Assembly: GCA_964638035.1 (NCBI GenBank)
Contig: CAZWXD010000018.1
Span: 1-64,000, forward strand
DNA: 64,000 nucleotides
Reading direction: 5' to 3'
From: JAGGAG01 sp964638035
GTDB taxonomy: Bacteria; Gemmatimonadota; Gemmatimonadetes; Gemmatimonadales; GWC2-71-9
The position numbers were made by a program, and so were the translations under genes. The number at the start of each line of letters is the position of its first letter. Within the stretch, counting starts at the first letter, position 1. Under the pieces are notes generated by a model, which saw nothing but the letters and a program-made list of their open reading frames with translations, was not told where the DNA came from and ran no database searches. Shown piece after piece: positions 6,390 through 14,216 of the stretch.

Positions 6390-7910
6390 ATGTACAAACC
6401 ACTGCACACCGCAACCTTCGGACAGCAGACTGTGCACCTTGCCTCGCTCACCACGATCGCCCTGCTGGCAGCGGCCTCGCCGCAAGCGGCCGCTCCGATC
6501 CCAGACTGCGGTGAGCTGCTGCAGGGCCTGGTGGCAAGCACTGAACGCAACTACGCCGGCTTCGTGCTCGAGGTACTGCGGCGGGACCGCACGCGGTATG
6601 ATGTGATGGTTGCAAGGCTGCAATCAGCGGCCCGTCGGTCGTCAGCCGACGCCTGCCTCGACGTCCTGACCAGCTACCTCGCCTGGTTCGACGATCCGCA
6701 CCTCTTTATCTTCCAGAGCGCTCGGCTGGATTCAGCGGAGACGCGCAGGCGAATGGCGACCGTCCCGCGAGCAGCAGTCGACGAGGTGTCGACGAGACAG
6801 CGGCTCGCCTCACTCGATGGAAGCATCGATCCGATCGAGGGGATCTGGCACGACGGCGCGATGCGGCTGGCAGTGGTGCCGGACCCGGACGGCACTCCGG
6901 ATCGTTACCTCGCGGTGGTGCTCGAGAGCGACGCTGAGACACTCCCGGTGGGCACCGTCCACGCCGTATTCGATCGCCGCGCCGATGGCGGTTATGACAC
7001 CGAGCTTCGGTGGCGTTCCCTCGCGATCACGCATCCTGAAGTGTCGCTCCACCGGGGCGGCACGCTGCTGCGCCTGTCACCGGGTATGTGGGGAAAGCTC
7101 TTTCCGGGTCCGGCAGCGGAACTGGCACTCCTCGACACGGCGGACGTGCATCGGCCCACATTCACCTGGCGCGACAGCGTCGCAATCGTCTCCGTGCCTT
7201 CACACGACGGCAGCCAGCGCGCCAGGCTGGATGCACTGCTTCGCGAGAATGCCGAGCGTCTCGGAACCGCGCCCCTGCTCGTGGTTGACTTGCGTGGCAA
7301 TGAAGGTGGCGGTTCGCGGACCACTGCCGGTCTCCTGCCGTGGCTGCTGGACCGGGACTCGATCGATGCCAGCGCAGGGTTCACCGAGGCCGTGCTGCTG
7401 TCATCGCCGGACCAGGTAGCCTATGCCAGGCGGGCATTCGGGCCGGATACTTCTGTGTTCGTTCGAAGGCTGGTCGGCGCCCTGGAGCAATCCCCAGGGG
7501 AGCTCGTCGGACTCTTCGATCCGGCGATGCCGCTGCCGCGCAGTTTCCTCCCGGCACCCGTCCCGGGCCCGGGACGGGTGGCGGTACTGGTTGACCGGGG
7601 CACGGTAAGCGCCGCGGAGGTACTGGTGAAGCTGGCGCTCGAGTCACGTCGAGCGACGGTCATTGGCGAACCCACTGCGGGCGCGCTGGATTACCAGAGC
7701 GTGAACATCGTGCGCTTCCATCCCGACGAGCCCCGCTGGTTGCTGGGCTACCCCACCATTGCCGCCAACGCCAGGCTACCGGAAGGCGGCATTCGCGGCA
7801 CCGGGATAGAGCCCGAGATCCGGGTGCGCTGGGAATCCGTTGCCGACCCGATCGCCCTGGCAATGGGTGTGATGCGTGACTCTGCAGGCTGGTCCCCGAG
7901 CGGACCGTAG
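6390..7910 (+). CDS. S41 (tail-specific) family peptidase-like protein, secreted
   Basis: The 506-residue protein has a signal-type N-terminus (hydrophobic segment ASLTTIALLAAASPQAAA). The C-terminal half has S41 peptidase features: LLVVDLRGNEGGGS, VAVLVDRGTVSAAEVL with the probable nucleophile Ser407, and VIGEPTAGALDY. These resemble the CtpA/Tsp core without an obvious PDZ domain; the N-terminal 200 residues are unassigned. Similar proteins act in the periplasm on unfolded or regulatory proteins. The start is uncertain: a GTG at 6432 would also give a signal peptide. Confidence 0.85.
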   Translation: MYKPLHTATFGQQTVHLASLTTIALLAAASPQAAAPIPDCGELLQGLVASTERNYAGFVLEVLRRDRTRYDVMVARLQSAARRSSADACLDVLTSYLAWFDDPHLFIFQSARLDSAETRRRMATVPRAAVDEVSTRQRLASLDGSIDPIEGIWHDGAMRLAVVPDPDGTPDRYLAVVLESDAETLPVGTVHAVFDRRADGGYDTELRWRSLAITHPEVSLHRGGTLLRLSPGMWGKLFPGPAAELALLDTADVHRPTFTWRDSVAIVSVPSHDGSQRARLDALLRENAERLGTAPLLVVDLRGNEGGGSRTTAGLLPWLLDRDSIDASAGFTEAVLLSSPDQVAYARRAFGPDTSVFVRRLVGALEQSPGELVGLFDPAMPLPRSFLPAPVPGPGRVAVLVDRGTVSAAEVLVKLALESRRATVIGEPTAGALDYQSVNIVRFHPDEPRWLLGYPTIAANARLPEGGIRGTGIEPEIRVRWESVADPIALAMGVMRDSAGWSPSGP

Positions 7911-7973
7911 GCGTACTGCTGCTGACTGGCTCGGCTGGTACAGCGTCCGGGTCAGCTTGCCCAGGAGGCGTCG

Positions 7974-8441
7974 GTGACATCAATGCATGCACATTCCCCC
8001 TCGGACAGCGATCGCTCCTTTCGCACAGCCTTCGAGTCCTTCGCCGTGGCTCCAGCGGAGTTCAATCACGAGGCTCACGTGCGATTGGCTTACACCTACC
8101 TCGCCGAGCTGGACGTTGACCCGGCTGCCCGGAGGATGCGCGACGCGCTGCTGAAGTTCCTCGAGCACAACCGCATCCCGCAGTCGAAGTTCCACGAGAC
8201 ACTCACACGTGCATGGGTCCTTGCGGTGCGGCACTTCATGAACAAGTCATCGAGTTCGTCCGCGTCCGAGTTCATCGCCAGGAACCCCGAGCTACTCGAT
8301 ACCAGGATCATGCTGACGCACTATTCAGCGACCGTTCTGTTCTCGCCCGATGCTCGCACATCCTTCGTCGAGCCGGATCGCGACCCGATTCCACGGTCAC
8401 CACATTCAGCGTCGGGAAATGCGCCGCAGGCAGCTCCCTGA
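7974..8441 (+). CDS. Conserved hypothetical protein (helical, FNHEAHVRLAY motif)
   Basis: The 155-residue protein starts at GTG with AGGAGG five bases upstream. It contains FNHEAHVRLAYTYLAE, QSKFHETLTRAWVLAVRHFM and a C-terminal LLDTRIMLTHYSATVLFS followed by FVEPDRDPIPR. I recall this arrangement from uncharacterised bacterial proteins but know no function. The spaced His residues (HEAH, FHE, RHFM, THYS) could form a metal or haem site in a helical bundle, which is inference. The final 20 residues are low complexity. Confidence 0.75.
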   Translation: MTSMHAHSPSDSDRSFRTAFESFAVAPAEFNHEAHVRLAYTYLAELDVDPAARRMRDALLKFLEHNRIPQSKFHETLTRAWVLAVRHFMNKSSSSSASEFIARNPELLDTRIMLTHYSATVLFSPDARTSFVEPDRDPIPRSPHSASGNAPQAAP

Positions 8442-8628
8442 TTGCCTCCCGGCACGGGAGTGATCCCGAAGCATGGGAACGGCCCACACGCGCCCTCGTG
8501 GCGTTCGTTCCGCGAGGAGCGAGGTCAAGACCCGGCACGTCCCGGCAGGACGCGATGGCGCGTTCGAGGTCGGCCACCTTGAGGTGGACGTGGCCGATGT
8601 CCACGCGGGGATCCAATGTCATCGCCAC
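8308..8628 (-). pseudogene. VOC-family protein remnant
   Basis: The reading frame begins MAMTLDPRVDIGHVHLKVAD, LERAI, then CRDVPGLDLAPR, which matches the first strand and helix of catechol-2,3-dioxygenase-like VOC proteins (usually AFYRDVLGFEL). After about 35 residues the similarity ends, and the rest of the frame looks random and runs antisense into the preceding gene. A full VOC protein would be at least 120 residues. It is best read as the surviving 5' end of a decayed gene. Confidence 0.5.
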
Positions 8629-8676
8629 CCCAACGCCAGGACGTCCGTGCGTCAGTGCGCCCGGACGTCCCCTACC

Positions 8677-9087
8677 CTACGCCCTCTCCAGCAGCGGGCG
8701 CTCCGACGCCTTCCGGGCCAGCTCCTGCAGCGGCTCCGAGAGGTGCGCGCCATAGTGCAGCAGGAACACGCCGCGCGCGCGCTTGGCCAGGAGGAAGGCC
8801 ATGAGCGGCGTGTCCGCCTTGGCCGCGTTGCAGTCGCGGCAGGCGAGCACCAGGTTGTCCGCGCGGTCGTAGGCCGTCTGGCCGCGCCGCGGGCGCACAT
8901 GGTCGAGGGTGATGGCATCGGGGGAGACTTCGGTGCCGCAGTAGGCGCAGACGGCGCCGTGCTGGGCGAGGAGCCACTCTCGGTGAGACTGCTGGCTGCG
9001 ACCTTCGGAACGACGAAATGCGGTGGAAGCAGCGGGGCCGGCTGGATTGCGCCGGCGACTTGAACGACGTGCCACAGGATCCTTCAA
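8677..9087 (-). CDS. HNH endonuclease family protein
   Basis: The 136-residue protein has a compact HNH domain: CAYCGTEVS, ITLDHVRPRRGG-like (LDHVRPRRGQ), DNLVLACRDCNAAKAD. The two Cys pairs (CxxC and CxxC) bind a structural zinc, and the His and Asn form the beta-beta-alpha metal site. It is close to stand-alone HNH proteins common in bacteria, whose roles range from phage packaging to DNA repair. The gene stands alone, convergent with the hypothetical gene and divergent from the lipoprotein downstream. Confidence 0.85.
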   Translation of the reverse strand: MKDPVARRSSRRRNPAGPAASTAFRRSEGRSQQSHREWLLAQHGAVCAYCGTEVSPDAITLDHVRPRRGQTAYDRADNLVLACRDCNAAKADTPLMAFLLAKRARGVFLLHYGAHLSEPLQELARKASERPLLERA

Positions 9088-9152
9088 CTACTGGTTAGTG
9101 TTGAGACGTCGCCCCCATGGCGGCGCTCACTTCAACCACGAAAGCTAGTTCC

Positions 9153-9740
9153 ATGCCGGCCAGAATGACAGTCAGGCCCGTTCCCGCCACGCTCGCCCTC
9201 GCGGCGGCGCTGCTCCAGGGCGCTTGTCAGGCACCCAAGTCACGCAATGACAACGGGTTGGGCCGGCAGGAGGCGGCAGCCATCGTGGACCGCTACCAGG
9301 CCGCCACCAATGCGGAGGACGCCGACCAACTCGCCGCTCTCTACTCGGCCGACGCCTTCCTGTTGCCGCCCGACGGCGGTGTCGTGCAGGGACAGGACCA
9401 GATTCACCAGTTCTGGTCCGAGGGCCTGGAGCGGGGCCTGGTGATGGACACGCTGCGCATGGTGCTGGACGGCGATGCCGGTTGGGTGGCCGGTCGGTAC
9501 TACCTGGCCGGCTCCGACGAGGCCCCGCCCGACTCCGGCAAGTTCGTGCTCGCCCTCACCCACACCGATGGCGCCTGGCGCGTCGCCGCAGACATCTGGA
9601 ACACGACGCCGTCGGAAATGGAGGCAGGCGAAAGCAGCGATCCGCGCACCCGGATCCTGAGCGCAAGCCACCCCGCACGGCACCCCGCACCGGCGTCCCG
9701 CCCATTATCTTTGGCCGCCGGCCACACCTTCGGCCGGTAG
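9153..9740 (+). CDS. SnoaL/DUF4440-like lipoprotein
   Basis: Starting at ATG 9153 gives a 195-residue protein with a lipoprotein signal (LALAAALLQGAC, Cys25), so it should be anchored in the envelope. The body, EEAAAIVDRYQAATNAEDADQL-like then LAALYSADAFLLPPDGG, is the cystatin-like/NTF2 fold (DUF4440, SnoaL). It continues GWVAGRYYLAG and FVLALTHTDGAWRVAADIWN. Such proteins bind small ligands or act as isomerase-like scaffolds. An earlier ATG at 9117 would place the Cys too far from the N-terminus. The C-terminal 40 residues look unstructured. Confidence 0.8.
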   Translation: MPARMTVRPVPATLALAAALLQGACQAPKSRNDNGLGRQEAAAIVDRYQAATNAEDADQLAALYSADAFLLPPDGGVVQGQDQIHQFWSEGLERGLVMDTLRMVLDGDAGWVAGRYYLAGSDEAPPDSGKFVLALTHTDGAWRVAADIWNTTPSEMEAGESSDPRTRILSASHPARHPAPASRPLSLAAGHTFGR

Positions 9741-9829
9741 CCCCTGGACATCCGGGGATACTCCCCAAGGAGCGGCCCCTGTCGGTGGAAGCAGCCCCTT
9801 CCGGTAGTGCCCGGGCCCAGGGCGGCGCC

Positions 9830-11827
9830 ATGAGCCCGCCCTGGGTCAGCATCAACACCATCCGCGTCCTGGCCATGGATGCCGTGGAGCAGGCCAGGTC
9901 GGGCCACCCGGGCACCCCCATGGCGCTGGCCCCCGTGGCCTACCTGCTCTGGACCCGGCACCTGAGGCACAGCCCTGCCCACCCGGGCTGGGACAATCGC
10001 GACCGCTTCGTGCTCTCCTGCGGCCACGCCTCGATGCTGCTGTACTCGCTCCTGCACCTCACCGGCTACGACCTGCCCCTCGACGAGATCCGTCAGTTCC
10101 GCCAGTGGGGCTCGAAGACGCCCGGCCACCCCGAGCGCGGGCACACGGCCGGGGTCGAGACCACCACCGGCCCCCTGGGACAGGGCGTGGGCAACGCCGT
10201 GGGCATGGCGATGGCCGAGCGGTTCCTCGCGAGCCACTTCAATCGCCCGGACGCCACGATCGTGGACCACCGGACCTGGGCCATCGTGAGCGACGGCGAC
10301 ATGATGGAGGGCGTGTCCAGCGAGGCCGCGAGCCTGGCCGGCCACCTCAAGCTCGGCAAGCTCACCCTGATCTACGACGACAACCACATCACCATCGACG
10401 GCACGACCAGCCTGGCCTTCACGGAGGACGTGGGACGCCGCTTCGAGGCCTATGGCTGGCGGGTGATCCGGGTGGACGACGGCAACGACCTCGAGGCGCT
10501 GGACGGCGCCCTCACCGCCGCATCGGCCGAGACCGAGCGCCCCACCCTCATCGTCCTCCGCACCATCATCGCCGACCCCGCCCCCACCAAGCGCAACACC
10601 TCGGCGGCGCACGGCGCGCCGCTGGGCGCCGAGGAGGTGCGCAAGACCAAGGCGATCCTGGGCTGGCCGGAAGACTCGACGTTCCTGGTGCCCGAGGCGG
10701 CTCGGCTCGACATGGATCGCCGGGCGCAGGGCGCGGTGCTCGAGTCGGCCTGGCGTGCGGCGTTCGCCCATTACCGCGAGCGGCACCCCGACCAGGCCGC
10801 CGAGTACCAGCGCTGGATGGCGGGCGAGTTGCCCCCGGGATGGGACCAGGACCTGCCCACCTTCCCGCCCGGGAAGGCGGTAGAGACGCGGAAGGCGTCG
10901 GCGGCCGTGTTCCAGGTGCTGGCCACCCGCCTGGGCAACTTCGTCGGCGGCTCGGCCGACCTGGCGGGGAGCACCGGCATCCAGCAGAAGGGCGCCCCGG
11001 TGTTCGGCCCCGATGCGTCGGGGAATGCCGTGCACTGGGGCGTGCGCGAGCACGGCATGGGCGCCACGATGAACGGGCTCGCGGCGCATGGCGGCATTCG
11101 TGCCGTGGGGAGCACCTTCGTGGTGTTCTTCGACTACATGAAGCCATCGATCCGGCTGGCGGCGCTGATGGGCTTGCCGGTGACGTACGTGGGCACGCAC
11201 GATTCCATCGGCGTGGGCGAGGACGGGCCCACCCACCAGCCGATCGACCAGCTCGCCATGCTGCGCGCGATCCCCAACCTCGTGACCCTGCGACCGGGTG
11301 ATGCCAACGAGACGCGTGAGGCATGGAAGGTGGCCGTGGCGCGGCGGGAGGGCCCCACGGCCCTCATCCTCACCCGGCAGGGTGTGCCCACGGTGGACCG
11401 CACGAAGTACGCACCAGCCAGCGGCGTGGCGCGCGGCGGGTACGTGATCCACGACCCGGCGGGCGCGGCGCGTGCGATCCTGGTCGCGACCGGGTCGGAA
11501 CTCGCCGTGGCACTCGAAGCCGCGGAGTTGCTGGCCACGGAGCGCACGCCGGTGCGGGTCGTGTCGCTTCCCTCGTGGGAGCTCTTCGCGGCGCAGCCGG
11601 CGTCCTACCGCGACGAGGTGCTCCCGCCAGGCATCGCCGTGCGCGTGGCCGTCGAGGCCGCCAGCCCCATGGGCTGGGAGCGCTGGGTGGGCAGCGAGGG
11701 ACGCATCGTCGCCATGCCGTCGTTCGGGGCTTCGGCACCCGCCGAGCGGCTCTTCCGCGAATTCGGGTTCACGGCGGCGCACGTCGCGGCCCAGGTCAGG
11801 GACCTTCTCACTGCGAGGCACGCGTGA
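9830..11827 (+). CDS. tkt: Transketolase
   Basis: The 665-residue protein is full length. It transfers two-carbon units between sugar phosphates in the non-oxidative pentose phosphate pathway with thiamine diphosphate. Family motifs are SGHPGTPMALAPVAY, GHASMLLYSLLHLTGY, TTTGPLGQGVGNAVGMA, the ThDP/Mg motif GDGDMMEG, and the glutamate region VREHGMGATMNGLA. ATG 9830 was chosen because the conserved N-terminus (INTIRVLAMDAVEQARSGHP) begins right after it. The stop overlaps the GTG start of transaldolase (GTGA), which shows an operon with tal. Confidence 0.97.
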   Translation: MSPPWVSINTIRVLAMDAVEQARSGHPGTPMALAPVAYLLWTRHLRHSPAHPGWDNRDRFVLSCGHASMLLYSLLHLTGYDLPLDEIRQFRQWGSKTPGHPERGHTAGVETTTGPLGQGVGNAVGMAMAERFLASHFNRPDATIVDHRTWAIVSDGDMMEGVSSEAASLAGHLKLGKLTLIYDDNHITIDGTTSLAFTEDVGRRFEAYGWRVIRVDDGNDLEALDGALTAASAETERPTLIVLRTIIADPAPTKRNTSAAHGAPLGAEEVRKTKAILGWPEDSTFLVPEAARLDMDRRAQGAVLESAWRAAFAHYRERHPDQAAEYQRWMAGELPPGWDQDLPTFPPGKAVETRKASAAVFQVLATRLGNFVGGSADLAGSTGIQQKGAPVFGPDASGNAVHWGVREHGMGATMNGLAAHGGIRAVGSTFVVFFDYMKPSIRLAALMGLPVTYVGTHDSIGVGEDGPTHQPIDQLAMLRAIPNLVTLRPGDANETREAWKVAVARREGPTALILTRQGVPTVDRTKYAPASGVARGGYVIHDPAGAARAILVATGSELAVALEAAELLATERTPVRVVSLPSWELFAAQPASYRDEVLPPGIAVRVAVEAASPMGWERWVGSEGRIVAMPSFGASAPAERLFREFGFTAAHVAAQVRDLLTARHA

Positions 11828-12975
11828 CGCATCACGACAACCCGTCCGCGACGGCGAACCCACTCTGCGGCATGGCGCGCCTGGGCCAGAGCCCGTGGTA
11901 CGACTTCATCACGCGCGACCTCGTGGTCTCGGGCGAGCTGGCGCGGCTCATCCGGGAGGACTGCCTCCGGGGCATGACCTCCAACCCCACGATCTTCGAG
12001 AAGGCCGTCTCCAGCAGCACGCTCTACGACGACGACATCCAGCGCCTTGCAGGTGAGGGCCTGGCGCCCGCCGCCATCTTCGAGGCGCTGGCAGTGCAGG
12101 ACGTGCGCATGGCATGTGACGCCTTCCGCGAGGTCCACACCCAGGCCGGGAACGGGGACGGCACCGTCTCCATGGAAGTGTCGCCCAGGCTGGCGCACGA
12201 CACGGACGGCACCGTGCACGAGGCCGAGCGGCTCTGGCACGCCGTGGACCGTCCCAACGTGATGATCAAGATCCCGGGAACCGAGGCGGGACTCGGGGCC
12301 ATCACCCAGTCGCTGGCGCTCGGGATCAACGTGAACGTGACACTCCTCTTCTCGGTGGCGCGCTACGAGCAGGTGATCCAGGCCTTCCTCGATGGCCTCG
12401 AGCGGTTCTTCGCCAGTCCCCGCGCCGCCAGCCAGCCGGCCCCGTTCAGCGTGGCCAGCTTCTTCGTGAGCCGGATCGACGGCAAGGTGGACCCGTTGCT
12501 GGAGCGGGCCGCGGCCTCGGGCCACGTCTTTGCGTCGCAGCTCCGCGGGACGATCGGGGTGGCCAACGCGGTCACCGCCTACCAGCGCTTCCAGGCCAGC
12601 CTCGCCCGGCCGGACTGGCAGCGCCTCGCCGCGCGCGGGGCGCACGTGCAGCGGCCGCTGTGGGCCTCCACCAGCACCAAGGACCCGCGCCTGCCCGACA
12701 CGTACTACGTGGAGGCGCTGCTCGCCCCGCACACCGTGAACACCCTGCCGCCCCACACCTTCGACGCCTTCCGCGACCATGGGAGCCTGCGGGTGCGGCT
12801 CGACGAGGAGCTGGCCCAGGCGCCGGAGCGGCTTGGCCACCTGAGGGAGTTCGGCATCGACCTCGACGCGATCACGCGGGACCTCGAGGAGGACGGTGTG
12901 ACGAAGTTCGCCGAGTCCTACCAGGCCCTCCTCGACGGCATCGAGGCCAAGTCCCGCGCCCTGGCCGCACGCTGA
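11824..12975 (+). CDS. tal: Transaldolase
   Basis: The 383-residue protein exchanges three-carbon units (sedoheptulose 7-phosphate and glyceraldehyde 3-phosphate to erythrose 4-phosphate and fructose 6-phosphate). Motifs of the longer actinobacterial/Tal-2 type are GMTSNPTIFEKAVSSS, GTVSMEVSPRLAHDT, NVMIKIPGTEAGLGAI with the Schiff-base Lys in MIKIPGT, and INVNVTLLFS. RPLWASTSTKDP and YVEALLAPHTVNTLP follow. The GTG start overlaps the tkt stop and its own stop overlaps the next ATG (TGATG), so translation is coupled on both sides. Confidence 0.97.
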   Translation: MTHHDNPSATANPLCGMARLGQSPWYDFITRDLVVSGELARLIREDCLRGMTSNPTIFEKAVSSSTLYDDDIQRLAGEGLAPAAIFEALAVQDVRMACDAFREVHTQAGNGDGTVSMEVSPRLAHDTDGTVHEAERLWHAVDRPNVMIKIPGTEAGLGAITQSLALGINVNVTLLFSVARYEQVIQAFLDGLERFFASPRAASQPAPFSVASFFVSRIDGKVDPLLERAAASGHVFASQLRGTIGVANAVTAYQRFQASLARPDWQRLAARGAHVQRPLWASTSTKDPRLPDTYYVEALLAPHTVNTLPPHTFDAFRDHGSLRVRLDEELAQAPERLGHLREFGIDLDAITRDLEEDGVTKFAESYQALLDGIEAKSRALAAR

Positions 12976-14216
12976 TGTGGGCCCTGCTGCGCCGCCTCAC
13001 CCTCACCCACTGGATCTTCATCGGGATGGGGGTGGGCGCCCTGCTGGGCTGGCTCACACCGGAGTTCGCGGCCAAGCTCAAGCCCTTCTCCACGATCTTC
13101 CTCCGGATGATCAAGTCGATCGTGGTGCCCATCATCTTCAGCACCCTCGTGGTCGGCATCGCGAGCCACGGCAGCGACCTTGGCAAGCTGGGCCGCCTTG
13201 CCATCAAGTCGTTCGGCTACTTCTGGCTCATGACCGGCGTGGCGCTCGTCATCGGCCTCGCGGCGGGCAACCTGGTGGAACCCGGCGTGGGCGTGGTGCT
13301 GCCCCCGCCCGACCCCAACGCCGCCGTGAAGGCGGCCCCCACCACCCTGGGCGGCTTCCTGGAGCACGTGGTGCCCCAGAGCTTCGTCGAGGCCGCGGCA
13401 CACAATGAGGTGCTCCAGGTGGTGTTCTGGTCCACCCTCTTCGGCATCGCCCTCACCCGGGTGCATGGGCGCCCGCGGGAGGCGATCATGCAGTTCACCG
13501 AGGGGTTGATGGAGGTGACCTTCAAGCTGGTCTCCATCATCATGAAGTACGCCCCCATCGGCATCGGCGCGGCGATGGCGGTGACGGTGAGCCACAGCGG
13601 GATCGGCGTGCTGGGCAACCTGGCCAGCCTGGTGCTCACGCTGTATGGCGCCCTCATCGTGTTCGCCCTGGTGGCGCTGCTCCCCGCCCTGCTCATTGCG
13701 CGGGTGCCGATCAAGCGGTTCTTCCGGTCCGTCAAGGACCCCGCGCTCATCGCCTTCACCACCACGTCGTCCGACGCCGCCCTCCCGCTCGCCATGCAGC
13801 GGATGACGGAGTTCGGGGTGCCGAAGAAGATCGTCTCCTTCGTGATGCCGCTGGGCTACTCGTTCAACCTGGACGGGTCCACGCTCTACCTGGGCGTGGC
13901 CTCGCTCTTCGTGGCGCAGGCCGCCGGCATCGAGCTGACGCTCACGACGCAGCTGTCGATGATGCTGACGCTCCTCATCACCAGCAAGGGCATTGCGGCG
14001 GTGCCGCGGGCCTCGCTCGTGGTGCTGACCAGCGTGCTCTCCGCCTACGGCCTCCCGCTCGAGGGCGTGGCGGTGATCCTGGGGGTGGACGAGCTGATGG
14101 ACATGGCACGGACCATGGTGAACCTGGTGGGCAACTGCCTCGCCACGGCCGTGATGGCCCGGTGGGAGGGCGAGGCATACTGGGACAGGCCAATCGAGGA
14201 AAGGGCAGCGGCGTGA
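12975..14216 (+). CDS. Dicarboxylate/amino acid:cation symporter (SDF family)
   Basis: The 413-residue membrane protein is a member of the DAACS/SDF family (GltP, DctA). The first hairpin loop reads TTTSSDAALPLAMQ, the unwound TM7 SFNLDGSTLYLG (usually NMDGT), and TM8 DELMDMARTMVNLVGN with the Asp and Asn that bind the substrate carboxylate or amino group. It imports glutamate, aspartate or C4-dicarboxylates with protons or sodium. It sits between transaldolase and an M61 peptidase with overlaps at both ends, an unusual partner for pentose phosphate genes. Confidence 0.95.
   Translation: MWALLRRLTLTHWIFIGMGVGALLGWLTPEFAAKLKPFSTIFLRMIKSIVVPIIFSTLVVGIASHGSDLGKLGRLAIKSFGYFWLMTGVALVIGLAAGNLVEPGVGVVLPPPDPNAAVKAAPTTLGGFLEHVVPQSFVEAAAHNEVLQVVFWSTLFGIALTRVHGRPREAIMQFTEGLMEVTFKLVSIIMKYAPIGIGAAMAVTVSHSGIGVLGNLASLVLTLYGALIVFALVALLPALLIARVPIKRFFRSVKDPALIAFTTTSSDAALPLAMQRMTEFGVPKKIVSFVMPLGYSFNLDGSTLYLGVASLFVAQAAGIELTLTTQLSMMLTLLITSKGIAAVPRASLVVLTSVLSAYGLPLEGVAVILGVDELMDMARTMVNLVGNCLATAVMARWEGEAYWDRPIEERAAA

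Noticed and set aside
11323..11823. N-terminal extension of transaldolase by 167 residues
   Set aside because: The extension overlaps transketolase in another frame and is Gly/Arg-rich; transaldolase similarity begins at GTG 11824.
9500..11863. Very long open frame antisense to transketolase (787 codons)
   Set aside because: GC-rich codon bias leaves antisense frames open; its composition is His/Arg/Gly-rich with no family pattern, while transketolase on the other strand is complete.
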